DNA of 64,000 nucleotides from Ectobius pallidus (taxonomy: Eukaryota > Arthropoda > Insecta > Blattodea > Ectobiidae), in contig CAXKWD010000009.1 of assembly GCA_964059195.1 (NCBI GenBank), forward strand, positions 152,160,778 to 152,224,777, read 5' to 3'. The first letter of the stretch is position 1, and each line of letters opens with the position of its first letter. The position numbers and the translations under genes were made by a program. Below the pieces are notes generated by a model. The model had not been told where the DNA came from. It ran no database searches and worked only from the letters and a program-made list of their open reading frames with translations. Shown one piece after another: positions 1 through 10,575 of the stretch.

Positions 1-654
1 TTGCTAGTATTTTGAATTATTACTGTATATATTGTATTTTTGAAGGTATTCCTTTGATGTATTTTGTATTTATTATTATTATTATTATTATATCTGAACT
101 TTTGAATTACATGAGAACGGTACTTAAGTAAATCCATTCTTCTTAATTCGAATACGACAGTAAAATCTTCCAAACATTTTTGTGTGAGAGAATTGGGATG
201 AATTCTTTCAAAAGCGACATAACATTTCACTGAATAAACAAATGATTCCTATCAAGTAATTAATATTATTTTTCTAATTTATTCTGGACATCAAATGCTG
301 GAACATAACACACAGTTTAGAACTGGCCTACATTTCCATGTTTAAAAAAAACAAATTCTTACTTTTTACTAGTTTTTACTTGTTTTATGTCACTAAGAAA
401 TTTGAAAATGAGCCGAAAAGCAAGAATTCAACACAAACAAATTCTGTAGCGGCAAACTGAAAAGTTTTATAAAAGCCTCAACTGGCGAAGTTCTTCACTA
501 GAACTCATTAGTTTGCGTTGTGTATTAGGCCAGTCTTCATAACATGGCAATGACGTATTTGCTGCAATTAATCGTATATAACGTTTCTATCGAATGTGGA
601 GCAACGCTGCTTTGAGGCTTAGCTTAAAAGAGTCAAGAAACCATTTGAAATGCT
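1..654. other. No gene seen; short ATT microsatellite
   Basis: An (ATT)n run lies at about 69-91. The T-rich sequence before it loosely resembles the 3' untranslated tail of the LINE at 5120-5812, but the match is too weak to call. I see nothing else in this AT-rich stretch. Confidence 0.5.
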
Positions 655-815
655 AGATCACTGGGATCCGGGATCAAATCTCGGATCCATGTGGAATTTT
701 TGGAAGACAAAATGGGGTTGGGAAGGATTTCTTGGTGTGCTCCCGTTTCCCCTGCCGTGTATCATTGCACCGTTGCTCCATTTATCATAACATGACCATT
801 TGGTTGCAATTAAGG
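655..815 (+). repeat. SINE-like fragment (family G)
   Basis: A B-box-like motif (GGATCAAATCTC) is followed by a body containing GGATCCATGTG and GACAAAATGGGGT, and ends in TGCTCCATTTATCATAACATG. The same order of motifs recurs at 32037-32147 and 33283-33327, where a Helitron splits it. This is a diverged dispersed repeat, probably tRNA-derived from its B box. I cannot set its ends. Confidence 0.5.
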
Positions 816-1450
816 AATTATTAAATCCTAGCTTATTCATTACACATGCCACACAGACTGCCGATATTCTAAGCAAAATACATATTTATTTTCAGTCTAA
901 GCAGATATTTCTTAAGACACTCCCTGTCAAGCAATTCTAACTTTATTTGATAGTGCTTATTTTGACAGAAAAGCAATGTTGCTTGCTTATTGTATGATTT
1001 TGAATTGAAATAGCGTATTTTACTCAAAACCATTACATTAAAATTGCCTATTTCACTCCTAGACGTACGTCTTTATCACTGGCTTTCTTTCTTTTTTCGG
1101 CTAATAGAATTACTTAAAAAATCCGGATTTCTCTCAGATTTCTAAAAAAAGCTTTGCGGTGAATTAACAGAGATTGAAGAAGAACTGTGTTGCTTTTCAC
1201 ATGCGCCTTTAAAATTATAGTTGACTGCTTTGCTTATAAATCCTGGCTCTAAAGTGTAACATGTTATTTAATGGCTAATCAATTGCTTTATAGAAAGTGC
1301 AGTCAGTAGCTTATAGCTTGCGAGGAGATCAAGTGGTCATAAAGTTTATGTGTGTGCAAGGCGAGCCGATAAAACCCCAAGCAAGCCAATTAACACGTGC
1401 TACAACATGCACTGAAATTTGTTGGGCACATTCCTACTACGCAGGGGTGC
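816..1450. other. Unannotated AT-rich DNA
   Basis: I see no coding, RNA or repeat signal that I can support here. There is a small poly-T/poly-A patchwork and no long open frame. Confidence 0.4.
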
Positions 1451-1955
1451 CCAAGCTGTATTTCTAATTTAAAAAAAAATCCCTTTAGGCAGGCCTACAG
1501 GCTGAGGTAGATTTCGAAGTGCTTTTGGTTTAATTTATTGTCGCTGCGCAGCAGTCTTCTTCTTTAGCCTTGGTATGACAAACCCACAAAAAAGAGGAAA
1601 GAGCACTTTTTCAAACATTCAAATCTCGCCTTATATGAGAACTATCAAGAAACCAGTTATTGATCTGTACAGTACTCATCATCAGCTTTTCAGCGATACC
1701 CCACAAGACGTGGTTTCAAAAATTTCGAATTTACATCCTCCCCACCCCCACTCGTACCCAAAACCCCCCGAATCGTTGGTGTCACTGTGAACGCCATAGG
1801 GAGTACTCTAATTTATTCAAACAAAGTTTCCCTCTATACTTCATAGAGGCCGAGATATAAAGTTTTCAAAATTTCAACCCTCGACCCCCCTTTGGGCCAA
1901 TTTTGCTGATTAACGAACTTGTCCGAACTATTGGGCCAAGCTGTATTTCTAATTT
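1451..1955. repeat. Segment bounded by a 20-bp direct repeat
   Basis: CCAAGCTGTATTTCTAATTT occurs at 1451-1470 and again, unchanged, at 1936-1955. The 465 bp between contains a C-rich patch (1738-1775) and two short frames without recognisable domains. A perfect 20-bp direct repeat could be a long target duplication of a retroposed insert, or the remains of a tandem duplication. Confidence 0.4.
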
Positions 1956-2655
1956 TAAAAATTGAAAAAGCATGGCTAATGAGCCTGCTCTTACATAATT
2001 AGGATATCTTCTAAGAAAGCTTAAGAACAATTGAATGGTTTACGCTAAGTTCTTGTAACTGTTGAACAACGTACGACGTTTTATGTTATCTTGAATCGTA
2101 AATTTTAAAAGAAGAGTAATTTCAGTTAACTTGTGCTTAGAATAGTAATAAAAAAAGCTTTTTGGTAATTCGGGAATTCAGGCTGTGTCAAATACCGGAA
2201 CCGGAAGTAAACTGTTTGTTCTTTTTCCTCTCTCAGTTTAACGTTTTTATCGAAGAGGACATGTGAGTGATCAGCCCAATGTAGGGTACACCTCCGAAGA
2301 CAACATGAACACGCATGCTCATGGGATGAAGTTGATAATGACGGGGACCACAAGGGCCTAAAGTCCTGTTATTCGTTTCACAGCTGTCTACCCTGAATGT
2401 GAGAACTGGATATTGAAAAGGCGTCAACTGATGTCAATCTATTGTAGCTCTCGTGTTTGTGATTTAGTGCCTTTTACCTCGGAGAGAGACAAGAGCAGTG
2501 AAACTTAATTACACTGGAATCAACACTTAATGGGATAAAACAGATTGAGTCATTTTCAATAAAACCATACATTCAATTGTTTCAATTGGCGGATCTATAT
2601 CAAGTGTTGCATTATGGGAATCTATGACATTAACTACAGCTTATAATGTGCGGAT
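1956..2655. other. Unannotated DNA
   Basis: The short minus-strand frames around 2126-2427 have no recognisable domain and the composition is background. I see nothing else. Confidence 0.4.
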
Positions 2656-2659
2656 TGGA

Positions 2660-2720
2660 GAGTGGCTTTCGGGCATTGACCTGAAAGGCATTGGTTCGAA
2701 TCTACCCCATGAAGATGTTT
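2660..2720 (+). repeat. tRNA-like SINE remnant
   Basis: A B-box-like GGTTCGAATCT lies at 2693-2703, preceded by a TGACCTGAAAGGCAT segment that resembles the anticodon and variable arms of a tRNA. No clear A box remains. It is probably the right half of a decayed tRNA-derived SINE. Confidence 0.35.
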
Positions 2721-2791
2721 TTAAGTAAACAAATCAATATACAATGAAACAGTGTAATTCCACAACATTGCGGATAGGTATGAGGCTTAAT

Positions 2792-3113
2792 GTCCGCCGG
2801 CGTGGTCTTGTGGTTAGCGTCGCTGACTACAGATCCGTCGGCCCGGGTTCGATTCCCGGTACCTCCTCAGATTTTTCTGAGATAGGGAGGTCTGGTAGGG
2901 GTGCACTCAGCCTCGTGATTCCAAACTGAGGAGCTACTTGATAGAGAAGTAGCGGCTCCGGTCCAGAAAACCACCATTAACGGCCGTGGGTGTCTGCATG
3001 CTGACCACATGCCCCCCAATCCTGCCATCTGCCTACGGGAGATGATGCAGCGGTCGGGTGGTAGGCCAAGTCCCTCCAGGGATGTAGCGCCACGGAGTTT
3101 AGTTTTTAGTTTT
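2792..3113 (+). repeat. Full-length tRNA-derived SINE (family S1)
   Basis: A 322-bp element flanked by a perfect 13-bp target duplication, TATGAGGCTTAAT (2779-2791 and 3114-3126). The head carries an A-box-like GTGGTTAGCGT and a canonical B box, GGTTCGATTCC. The body contains two landmarks found in all family members: GATGCAGCGGTCGGGTGGTAGG and GATGTAGCGCCAC. The tail is a short TTTTTAG repeat. Other copies lie at 38085 (minus), 44110 (plus), 20841 (fragment) and 63845 (minus). This is the youngest-looking copy and the only one with an intact duplication. Confidence 0.88.
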
Positions 3114-3126
3114 TATGAGGCTTAAT

Positions 3127-4430
3127 ACAACGGTGTATTGGACCGAGCATGCCAGGTTCGATTCCAACTGAAGCCCCAGTGAGTTTATTCTGAGTAACAC
3201 CTCAAGGAAAGTGGGTAGAACCACATAGTCATGAGCACTTGAGTGGCTTAATATCAAAGGCGGACATCTGTCGGAAAAATTGAAATTGCGTTAGAAGTGG
3301 ATTCCTATAGGATTTTGTCTCCCCTTTCCAATGGTGAAATCGGTTTTAGTCAGAAACGGACGCAAGCACGTAATTTTTTGCTTCGAAGTTGAAGGTTCGT
3401 TTCAAATTCGGACTACTGCTGTGCAAGTTGTTTTCAACATCGGACATCTACCAAACAGCCAATGCGGGAGCTTGAATCTGATCACATGACTTCCGATTTA
3501 GCAATGGCTGCTACTGTTCCCAATGTGACAATCTGTTTTGCTCATGTTGCGTGCTTGTAACATTATTTTGACGAAATAATATTATTTAAGGTATTATTGA
3601 AAAGAGGAAGGTTTTCCCATGGAGACTAATATTTCAGTTAGTGAAGGGAATACAAGAAGAAGGAAAAGCAATTCATAAAAGTGGATAAGAAATGTAGAGA
3701 AGCGTAAGGATGACTTCACATTTTGGTTTGACATATCAAATTAGCATATCCAAAATGTGAAGTGTGGCGCCAGTGTGGTGAAAGTTTGATGTCAGAAATG
3801 TTAGAATTATTCATAACGAATAATGTAACGCGGTAAAACCTCGTTAACAAAGCATAGAGTAATAATGAATTAACGTTAATGCTAGCTGGTGCAATCGCGA
3901 GAATCGTGCAGTATTTATAAAATAAAATCTTGTTTAAGGAATTTTGACAATGTATTGGTATTTAATTCGTACTGTATTTCAGTTTTCACCTCCTTATCTT
4001 TCTTAGCAATATTAGGGTTGGTCTGATATGGAATTTCTTAGGTGAGTCATTTGGAACAAAAACGGACACCTACCATCATGTTTGTATCCAAAGCGGACAT
4101 CTGTCAATTTTTGTTTCAAAACAGGACATCTGTATTTTCAAAGCTAATTTTCACTGACTTTCTTCATGATATTGATATCAGAAACAGAACAAAGTTTATT
4201 TGGGACTTCTAAGCGGAAATATGAAAAAGAAGCCATAAAAAAATACATAAATACAACTTGTATATAAGGAACTGGCATTTTTCAGAGTTTATGAATTCGT
4301 CAGATGTCCGCCTTTGATATCAAGTCACTCACTTGTCTCCTAATGGCAAGGGTTCGAATCCCACTTACAACGATTGGAACCCGTCACCGTGGCTTTCAGA
4401 AAGCGGTGCTTCAAGCATCGCCTGTGTTTT
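3127..4430 (+). repeat. tRNA-like repeat split by a DNA transposon
   Basis: Two pieces, 3127-3241 and 4330-4430, rejoin cleanly if the element at 3242-4329 and one CACTTG copy are removed. The left piece has a B box at 3154 (GGTTCGATTCC). The rejoined sequence gives a second tRNA-like module ending in GGGTTCGAATCCCAC (about 4350). It looks like a tRNA-derived repeat with two B-box units. Confidence 0.5.
3242..4329. mobile_element. Inverted-repeat DNA transposon with subterminal repeats
   Basis: The termini are inverted repeats. The stretch 3241-3272 matches the reverse complement of 4299-4330 at 29 of 32 positions, with the core ATATCAAAGGCGGACATCTG shared exactly. CACTTG on both sides (3236-3241, 4330-4335) is a likely 6-bp target duplication. 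The terminal motif CGGACATCTGTC recurs inside at 3441, 4063 (variant), 4093 and 4123, as expected of subterminal transposase sites. A 13-bp perfect hairpin lies at 3714-3762. There is no transposase frame, so it is non-autonomous. Superfamily is unassigned; a 6-bp duplication is unlike hAT or mariner. Confidence 0.75.
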
Positions 4431-4435
4431 TCCTG

Positions 4436-4500
4436 GTGTTATAGCCTATATGTGGTGTAGTGGTTAGCGTTACGGACGTGTAGCTATGAGTACAGACAGG
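4436..4500 (+). repeat. tRNA-like SINE head fragment
   Basis: GTGGTGTAGTGGTTAGCGT followed by a GTAGCTATGAGT segment resembles a tRNA A box and anticodon region. No B box follows before the sequence becomes AT-rich. It is a truncated SINE head. Confidence 0.4.
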
Positions 4501-4571
4501 TCATTCGCATTAAAATAATTATTCAAAACAAAATAAACCACCACGCTCGTCATAACCCAGGTCCAAAACAA

Positions 4572-4645
4572 GCTCTTGGCTCAGTAGGCAGAGCATTAAA
4601 CTGGTTATCCGAAGGTTCGTGGATCGAGTCCTGCCGTTTGCGAGG
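4572..4645 (+). repeat. tRNA-Lys-like pseudogene or SINE head
   Basis: GGCTCAGTAGGCAGAGC gives an intact D stem (GCTC/GAGC). It is followed by an anticodon-arm-like segment and GGTTCGTGGATCGAGTCC, a T-arm and B-box region. The order of arms is most like tRNA-Lys, but the anticodon stem is mispaired and the acceptor stem does not close. I read it as a decayed tRNA copy or a SINE head, not a working tRNA gene. Confidence 0.4.
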
Positions 4646-5119
4646 TAAGTTTAATAAACGTCAATGAAGAAATACAAAAACTAAGTCATAAAGCACAAGG
4701 AGAATAAGTGGACTGATTATATTTTTAAAAATACATTAAAAGCAAACAGTAGGCATTCATTTGGAAGACTATTTTCATGCTTATAAGTAGAGTTTGGATG
4801 CTTACGACATGCCATATTTTTATGGAGACCTCCATTCTCGCTGCAATCACAAATTAAACACGAATTGCACGCTTGTTATCCTAATCGGAACGTTTTTATT
4901 TTGCATATAAAGTCATATCATGGTCATATTTGTGGTCTTGGTCATATTTTGTCCATATTTTGAATTTAACGTCATATTTGAGTCATAAATTCGGTAGAGG
5001 AGCACGATTATGCAGTGTATGTACTACATGGTCGGGTTAAATTTGAAATTTATTTAATTAATTTAATGTTTATGCCAAATAAATAGGTAACTTAAATTTT
5101 AAAATTAATGCAATTATAT

Positions 5120-5812
5120 TTTATAGGGGCACCCAAGATCTACAAAATATTACGAGGATTTGGAGCTGATGAAGCGAGCAAAGAGGAGAAAATTCTTTAA
5201 AAATAGAAGTTCATTTAAAAAAATCTGTTTAAAAAAGCCTATAGAATATCCAACAGAATTGATATTTCCTGAATTTAATGTGATGACTGTAGAACAAATT
5301 TATAAGCTCACACTTTTAAAATACTTTCAAAAATACCGCAACGTACATGTATCGGATCCTCATAACTACAATACTAGAAGAAATAAAACATTGCCTTTAA
5401 TAGAACCAAAATACTTCACCTCTTCTGGCTCTAAACATAGCATTTATTATGGTCCAAGACTCTATAACTCTATAAGTTTATCAAAAATCTTATTTCATAG
5501 TTCAAAAGTTACTTCACTCTGTACTTAGTAGACAATTAAGGAACGATTTTATTTGTAATAACTCAGGGTTTCAATTTTTGTTCTTACTACGTTTCCTTTT
5601 TTCTTTTTACTTTTCTGTTCTTTCTTTATTATTATTATTTTTTAGGTTTTGATTTAATTATATTTTCTTTATGTATTTTGTATTTTGTAATTTGTATTTT
5701 GTAATGTAAATGGCTGAACTGTGCCCAAGCACGAGCGATTGCTCATTCGGGTGGTCTTGTTTTGTTTTGTATAAATATTTTGTATAAATATAAATACACA
5801 TAGAAAAAAAAA
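5120..5812 (+). mobile_element. 5'-truncated LINE (family LINE-B)
   Basis: The fragment comprises the last part of an ORF2-like frame and a 3' untranslated region. That region contains GCACGAGCGATTGCTCATTCG and ends in repeated TTTGTATAAATAT and an A-run. The minus-strand copy at 25690-25925 shares the untranslated region in a better-preserved form (CGAACACGAGCTATGCTCATG on its sense strand). It sits inside the hAT element at 4788-5994. Confidence 0.65.
5160..5528 (+). pseudogene. LINE ORF2 C-terminal remnant
   Basis: An open frame of 122 residues with no catalytic reverse transcriptase motif. Its C-terminal half carries the pattern HNYNTRRNK, then SIYYGPRLYNS. That order (YNTR, then a GPxLWN-like block) is typical of the tail of ORF2 in several insect non-LTR retrotransposons, downstream of the polymerase domain. 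The frame begins inside the truncation, so the ATG at 5160 is unlikely to be a real start. The product would not be functional. The match is to a remembered family pattern, not a search. Confidence 0.55.
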
Positions 5813-6059
5813 CTGTAAATCACCAAAATGGTTAAAAAGTAATTATCTGATGTAAGAATTTAATGTCTTTAACCGTTTTAAATTGGAATATTAATTTTTT
5901 TGAAAGTATGTTATTTTATTAGGTCATATTTAGGGTTATTGGGTCATATTGAGTAATACTTTCAACGTTTTTGGTCATAAACATCCGAACCCTATTTATA
6001 AGTTTTATTCAACACGTGAGATTTAAACAATAAATATGTATTCCATTTCCATACAATAC

Positions 6060-6335
6060 AATCCTGAACCCTGCGCTACAAACCGAAGTAGAAGCTCCTA
6101 GATTAGACCCCCGATAAGGTCATTATAATTTTTCAATTTGCCTAATATATTTTGTAGCTTTACGGTTGTAGGGTCTTTAACAGAAATCTTGGGGTAAAGG
6201 GGGTCGGTGCGTAAGGCAATCTCCACATGTTAAGGTTGATACTTAAATACCTCTGAGTTTACTTTATAATTGCAACTCTTTCCCTTTCGTAAACAGTCAC
6301 AACATTGAAATCTGTGCACATTGTGAACATGGAAC
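6060..6335. repeat. Dispersed repeat (family J), copy 1
   Basis: CTAGATTAGACCCCCGATAAG, TTTTTCAATTTGCCTAATAT and TAAACAGTCACA follow one another in the same order and spacing as at 44745-44970. A short piece also appears near 12515. I cannot define ends or class. Confidence 0.55.
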
Positions 6336-6576
6336 GAAAAAGGGGAAATTAAAACCATTTATTTTAATTTGATGTATGAACACTGTTATTACGCTGTTGT
6401 GCTAATGACAGGAAAGCAAGGCACCACTTTGTTTACTTTCAGATAATGGACAGTACAAACACATGAATAACGACTGCGCAGCTTTGAGTCGATGCGCCGC
6501 ACTTTGCCGAAATTATTTTTCTAGTTTAACAGGGCCTAAGTAATAAACGACACATGTCACAAGCGCAAAGTGTTTC

Positions 6577-7640
6577 CTACTTTCATACTTACTTACTTAA
6601 TGGCAATAAGAAATATTATCTATTTTATGGCGGTTCATTGCACGGAATTCAATTATCCCTCGCAAATCCTACTCCCCTTAAATCTATTCAAGTATTGTCC
6701 TCCCACCTGCGTCTAGCTCTTCCAAAGATCTATTTCTTCTCGTCTCTCAGTCAATACTTTTGAGATATGTCTTTCCTCCCCCATTTCATCCTCCGTGATT
6801 TAATTACCCTTACTATATCCGGTGAAGAGTACAGGTTATGAAGATCGTCGTTATGCAGTTTTCTCCACTCCCCATTTTCATCTCTCTTATGCCCGGTTTC
6901 TACAAACTTGTGAAATACCTATGGGTAAAGAATCCATGGGCAAATTAGTTCCATTTAACTCACAATGATATAATGAGGAAGGCCTTGGAGTTGTACAGTT
7001 AATTTAATTCAGAAGGCTTTGATTCTCATTGTTTAAATTATTATTGATCCTACAAATAGGTTAAATTTTATCCAGCCATCCATGAAAGGATAAATTAACC
7101 CAAAGATTTACCGTTGGAAAGATCTAGCCCGAGTTTGTAGGAACATTTTTTTTTTTGTCATTTTCATATTTACTCAGAGGACATTTATCTAGAAACTCGC
7201 CACAAGTGTATGTGATTGTTACCTTTAAATTATTTGAGTTTGTAAAAGTTATTCTTGTGCAAATTCTGTCCATTGGATAATTTACCCATAGGTAATTCGC
7301 GAGTTTATAGGAACCGGCCATTAGGTCCAAATATTTTCCTAAGCCCCCTGTTTTCGAACTCCTCAGATTATATAAGGGGCCATGTCTCATATCCATATAA
7401 TACAACCGGCAGGATAACTGTCTTATAAATCTTTAATTTTAGATTTCTGGACAGAAGACGAGAAGATAATTATTGAATTCCTCCACTTGTTCTAATATTT
7501 TATAGCACATTATTTTGACGTTTCATGACCACATACTTCGTTTTTTCTGTATTAATTTCCAAGCCAACATTCCTGCAGGGGTTGATAAACCTTTCTGTAT
7601 TTTCCCAAGTGTGTTTACATCTGCTTAAGCCACTCGTATA
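6577..7640 (-). pseudogene. LINE-A reverse transcriptase fragment, interrupted
   Basis: On the minus strand this is the 3' part of a non-LTR retrotransposon, in two pieces (7640-7321 and 6889-6577) separated by a MITE. The first piece translates in pieces to EINTEKTKYVVM, then YKTVILPVVLYGYETW, then FENRGLRKIFG. These are the thumb and post-polymerase segments of a very common insect LINE ORF2. The second piece covers the tail, and ends in a TAAG repeat (TTACTTACTTA on the plus strand at about 6585). Stops and frameshifts occur throughout. Related fragments lie at 11394, 24296 and 60476. Confidence 0.7.
6890..7320. mobile_element. Harbinger-like MITE, copy 1
   Basis: A 431-bp element beginning TGCCCGGTTTCTA and ending GAACCGGCCA, flanked by TTA on both sides (6887-6889, 7321-7323). 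The inverted ends extend inward over about 40 bp, through TACCTATGGGTAAA. A 3-bp TTA or TAA duplication is the hallmark of PIF/Harbinger elements. Removing it restores the LINE-A fragment. A second copy, itself interrupted, lies at 45309-46354. Confidence 0.78.
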
Positions 7641-8524
7641 AATTGCAGTGTTGTCTTATGTGTAAGAAAATGTTGATGTGAATCCAGATTGCGATACTAG
7701 ATTTCATATTATTTGTAAAGAGAATCTTTTGAATGATTCATACATTTTTATGAAGATGAATTAGTTTTTAACTATAGATTATTTAATTTTGCAATGAAAT
7801 AAAAAAAAAATCCTGGAGCCAGGCAATAGTCCATTTTAAAGTTCACTTTTCTCCCCATTGTTTCAATGTAAACTTTGCATTGAAATTCAGACAGAAACAA
7901 GCAACAGGAATCCACTTTCTTACTAATAGATTATAGAAAAGGTTTCTTTAAAATAAAAAGGTCATCTTTAAACAGAGACCTATTAAACTAAAACCCCCTC
8001 AAGATTGTTAAGATTTGGCTAAGACAGGAACCATAAAGAACCTCAGTTAACAATGCATTTGTAGTAAACAACTGGAAAACACGTCTGTATCTTGTATTGG
8101 TATTATTCTCGGAAAGTACAATGTTATAAGGAACACTGCATGAATGTAGGTAAAAAGAATGTAGAAATACATTAAGATGGTGTAAAGGAAGATTGATACA
8201 GGAGCTAACTTCAAACGTATAATTATTATTATGCATTGGGGGAAAGAATATATTCACATTTATCCATTCACTGTATAGAGGACAGCAGCTTTAATCTTCA
8301 TAACTGACTATATGACTTAGGTTATATCTTTTCTTCGGTTAAAAAGCCTGAAATGGCCCAGAAGAACATAACTGTAGCATTGCATAGGTAATATTTACTT
8401 TTACTATCACTATATAGCGGATATTTGGATAATCATATCTAGAACGAATATTTGTTTTGTCCTGCTTCCATCCGATCAGCTGTTATATTTTGTTAGGTCA
8501 ACCTTATCGTCTTGTTAATATTGT
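7641..8524. other. Unannotated DNA
   Basis: I see no supported gene or repeat. The minus-strand frame at 7988-8257 has no recognisable domain. Confidence 0.4.
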
Positions 8525-8532
8525 ATTTATAC

Positions 8533-8927
8533 TAGGGATGGGTCGATACCAGATTTTCTCGATACCGATACATGATTTTTTCCTCGATACTCGATACCTT
8601 CAATATTTCCAGTTTCAATCAATTAAAATTTTAGATAACTGTGTAATATCAACCAAATTAATTAAGACTGCATATTTAATGAGACAAAATTTAATATCAT
8701 CAGTAGCCTATAATTATTTTTAAACTCTACACTAAAACTAAAATTAGTTTTTTAAACAGTGCACTTACAAGTTTTTGTTAAAAAAAATACTAGCATTCTC
8801 ACTTAATTGCAGAATTACAAAAGTATCGAAAAAGTATCGAGCGAGTTTTCTGAAGTATCGTTCGATGCCGATACCATGCAAGTATCGAGAGTATCGAGGT
8901 ATCGAAAGTATCGAGGATCCATCCCTA
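8533..8927. mobile_element. hAT MITE packed with TCGATAC repeats
   Basis: A 395-bp element with the ends TAGGGATGG and CCATCCCTA and a perfect 8-bp target duplication, ATTTATAC (8525-8532, 8928-8935). Both terminal thirds are crowded with TCGATAC or GTATCGA in both orientations, about a dozen copies, leaving a plain AT-rich centre. There is no transposase frame. Confidence 0.88.
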
Positions 8928-8935
8928 ATTTATAC

Positions 8936-9689
8936 TACACGAGATTTGAAACGCTTCACCACAAACATAAATAATTATACATCTTATATGCAGCTTATAT
9001 ATACTGAATCGGCATATTCAATTATTAATTGTTTTTAATCAAAGACGTTACAAGCATGAAGGCGTTTCATTGGATTTACATAAAAGCAAGTGCACGTAGG
9101 TGCAATAGAATTAGGCCTAAACACTTGTGATTGGTCACTGATTCATGCGTTAAATAGTAATGTACTCGCACCTTACCATGGCATCTTAATGTTTTCATAA
9201 GCACTACAGCCTGAAGATGGCTGCAACAGCCGAAAGCTCGGACAACTTCAACGTTCTGTCATATTATAACCAAGTCTCTTACCTTCCAAAATTATTTACA
9301 TTCATTGTGATTGATTATTCCAGTGTCACGTTATTATTTTCACGAAAATTCTTAGTGATTTATTGATATTATTATTGTAAATACGATCACTGATGCTATC
9401 TTAATATCATTTTACTTCTCAATGATCAATATTTTGATTCACAATCGTCCACAGGTAACACGCGAATCCATAATCAATAAATATTTATATAACGTGTTTC
9501 AACTAAAACTTGGCAATGCGGCCTCTTATTCCATATCGAAATGTGAAGAAAATATCGTCCGAGCCCAGGATAGAGAAAGCTATGTGAGTGCATCACATCC
9601 TATTTGCTATTTCGTGTATTCAATGTGCCAAGTTTTCGCAGGAATTATAGGAAAATGATTCATCACCTAGAACAACTTGATATAAGAAT
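8936..9689. other. Mostly unannotated; diverged repeat D near 9500
   Basis: A stretch at 9510-9605 (GCGGCCTCTTATTCC, later GAAATGTGAAG and TGTGAGTGCATCAC) matches pieces at 29700, 48300, 61740 and 63060. This is an old dispersed repeat related to the interior of the Helitron-2 family. I see nothing else. Confidence 0.4.
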
Positions 9690-10140
9690 ATTATAGGGGA
9701 AAAGTATAATATTCTCATGTAATGTCCAACAGACACAATAATCTGTGGTTCATGAATGCATAAGCATATATATCTTGATTGTTAGTGTACAATAACAGTG
9801 GAAGCCTCACAGTACTGCATATGACATAAATTGTCTGTCAGTGAGGTAGACTTTTAAGGGCAATCAGTCATAGGAGAGAGGTTCCATCTGGCGCTGTGAA
9901 GTGAACTCTGACTTTATTATTATTATTATTATATTATTATTATTATTATTATTCATCATTATTATTCATTATATTATTATTATTCAGTGGACTTAGCTCA
10001 GTTGGTAGAGCATTGGCACGGATAGCCAAAGGTCCTGGGTTCAAATCCCAGCATTAGAGGAATTTTTATCCTATTAATGTCCAACAGAGACAATAGTCCG
10101 TGGTTCACGAATGCATATCTATATCCATCATAATATAAGC
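9690..10140 (+). repeat. tRNA-bearing SINE (family F), copy 1
   Basis: The left part (9700-9910) contains GTCCAACAGACACAATAATCTGTGG, and the right part repeats that motif after the tRNA-like module (10078-10110). The unit therefore has direct repeats at both ends. The tRNA-like module at 9999-10061 has intact D, anticodon and T stems: GCTC/GAGC, TTGGC/GCCAA and CTGGG/CCCAG. An ATT microsatellite of about 75 bp (9916-9990) separates the two parts. Related copies are at 11163, 47671 and 47906. Confidence 0.65.
9916..9990. repeat. (ATT)n microsatellite inside SINE F
   Basis: An interrupted ATT run replaces the short linker that the other family F copies have between GTGAACTCTG and the tRNA-like module. 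Confidence 0.85.
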
Positions 10141-10153
10141 ATGTCATACTGAC

Positions 10154-10575
10154 TAGGGCTCAGAAGTTGATGAATGTCATTTTTCTGAGATATCATACAC
10201 AATGCAGACTGTGGTATAAATAATTATTTTCGTCGCAAAATGAACCTACCTTAATTTTGCACTTTTTTTTTGCATTTTTGGAAAAAAATTCATTTGTTGC
10301 ATTTTCCCTATTTTGTTTTCAAAATGAGCATTTCCTACCCTACAAACAAAGCGATCTTAACTCCTTAACTCCGAGAACAATAATAATGAAAGTTGTTATA
10401 TAAAATACTTAAATCTTGTTCTTTGTTTATTATTTATTATACTGCAAAATATTACGTTTTTTAAATACATATGTATAAATATTAAGTCATTTTTTCATAT
10501 CATATTTTCATAAATTTAAGATAATTTTATAGGTCATTTTTGAGGCGTTTTTAGGTCACCAACTTCCGAACCCTA
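10154..10575. mobile_element. hAT-like MITE
   Basis: A 422-bp element with the ends TAGGGCTCAGAAGTTGATGA and the inverse of TAGGGTTCGGAAGTTGGTGA. Motifs of the AAAATGACCTA / TAGGTCATTTT type recur inside both ends. The flanks ATACTGAC and ATTATGAG match at only 5 of 8 positions, so the target duplication is weak. An old copy. Confidence 0.6.

Larger units (their letters stand above)
4788..5994. mobile_element. hAT-type element with nested LINE
   Basis: The left end, TAGAGTTTGGATGCTTACGAC, is an imperfect inverted copy of the right end, GTCATAAACATCCGAACCCTA. The flanks are CTTATAAG (4780-4787) and TTTATAAG (5995-6002), an 8-bp target duplication with one mismatch. GGTCATATT is repeated many times just inside both ends, as in other hAT elements. 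The centre is occupied by a LINE fragment. A related right end lies at about 16820-16838. Confidence 0.75.

Noticed and set aside
9999..10061. A functional tRNA gene
   Set aside because: The acceptor stem does not pair, the base before the anticodon is not T, and the module is embedded in a dispersed repeat.
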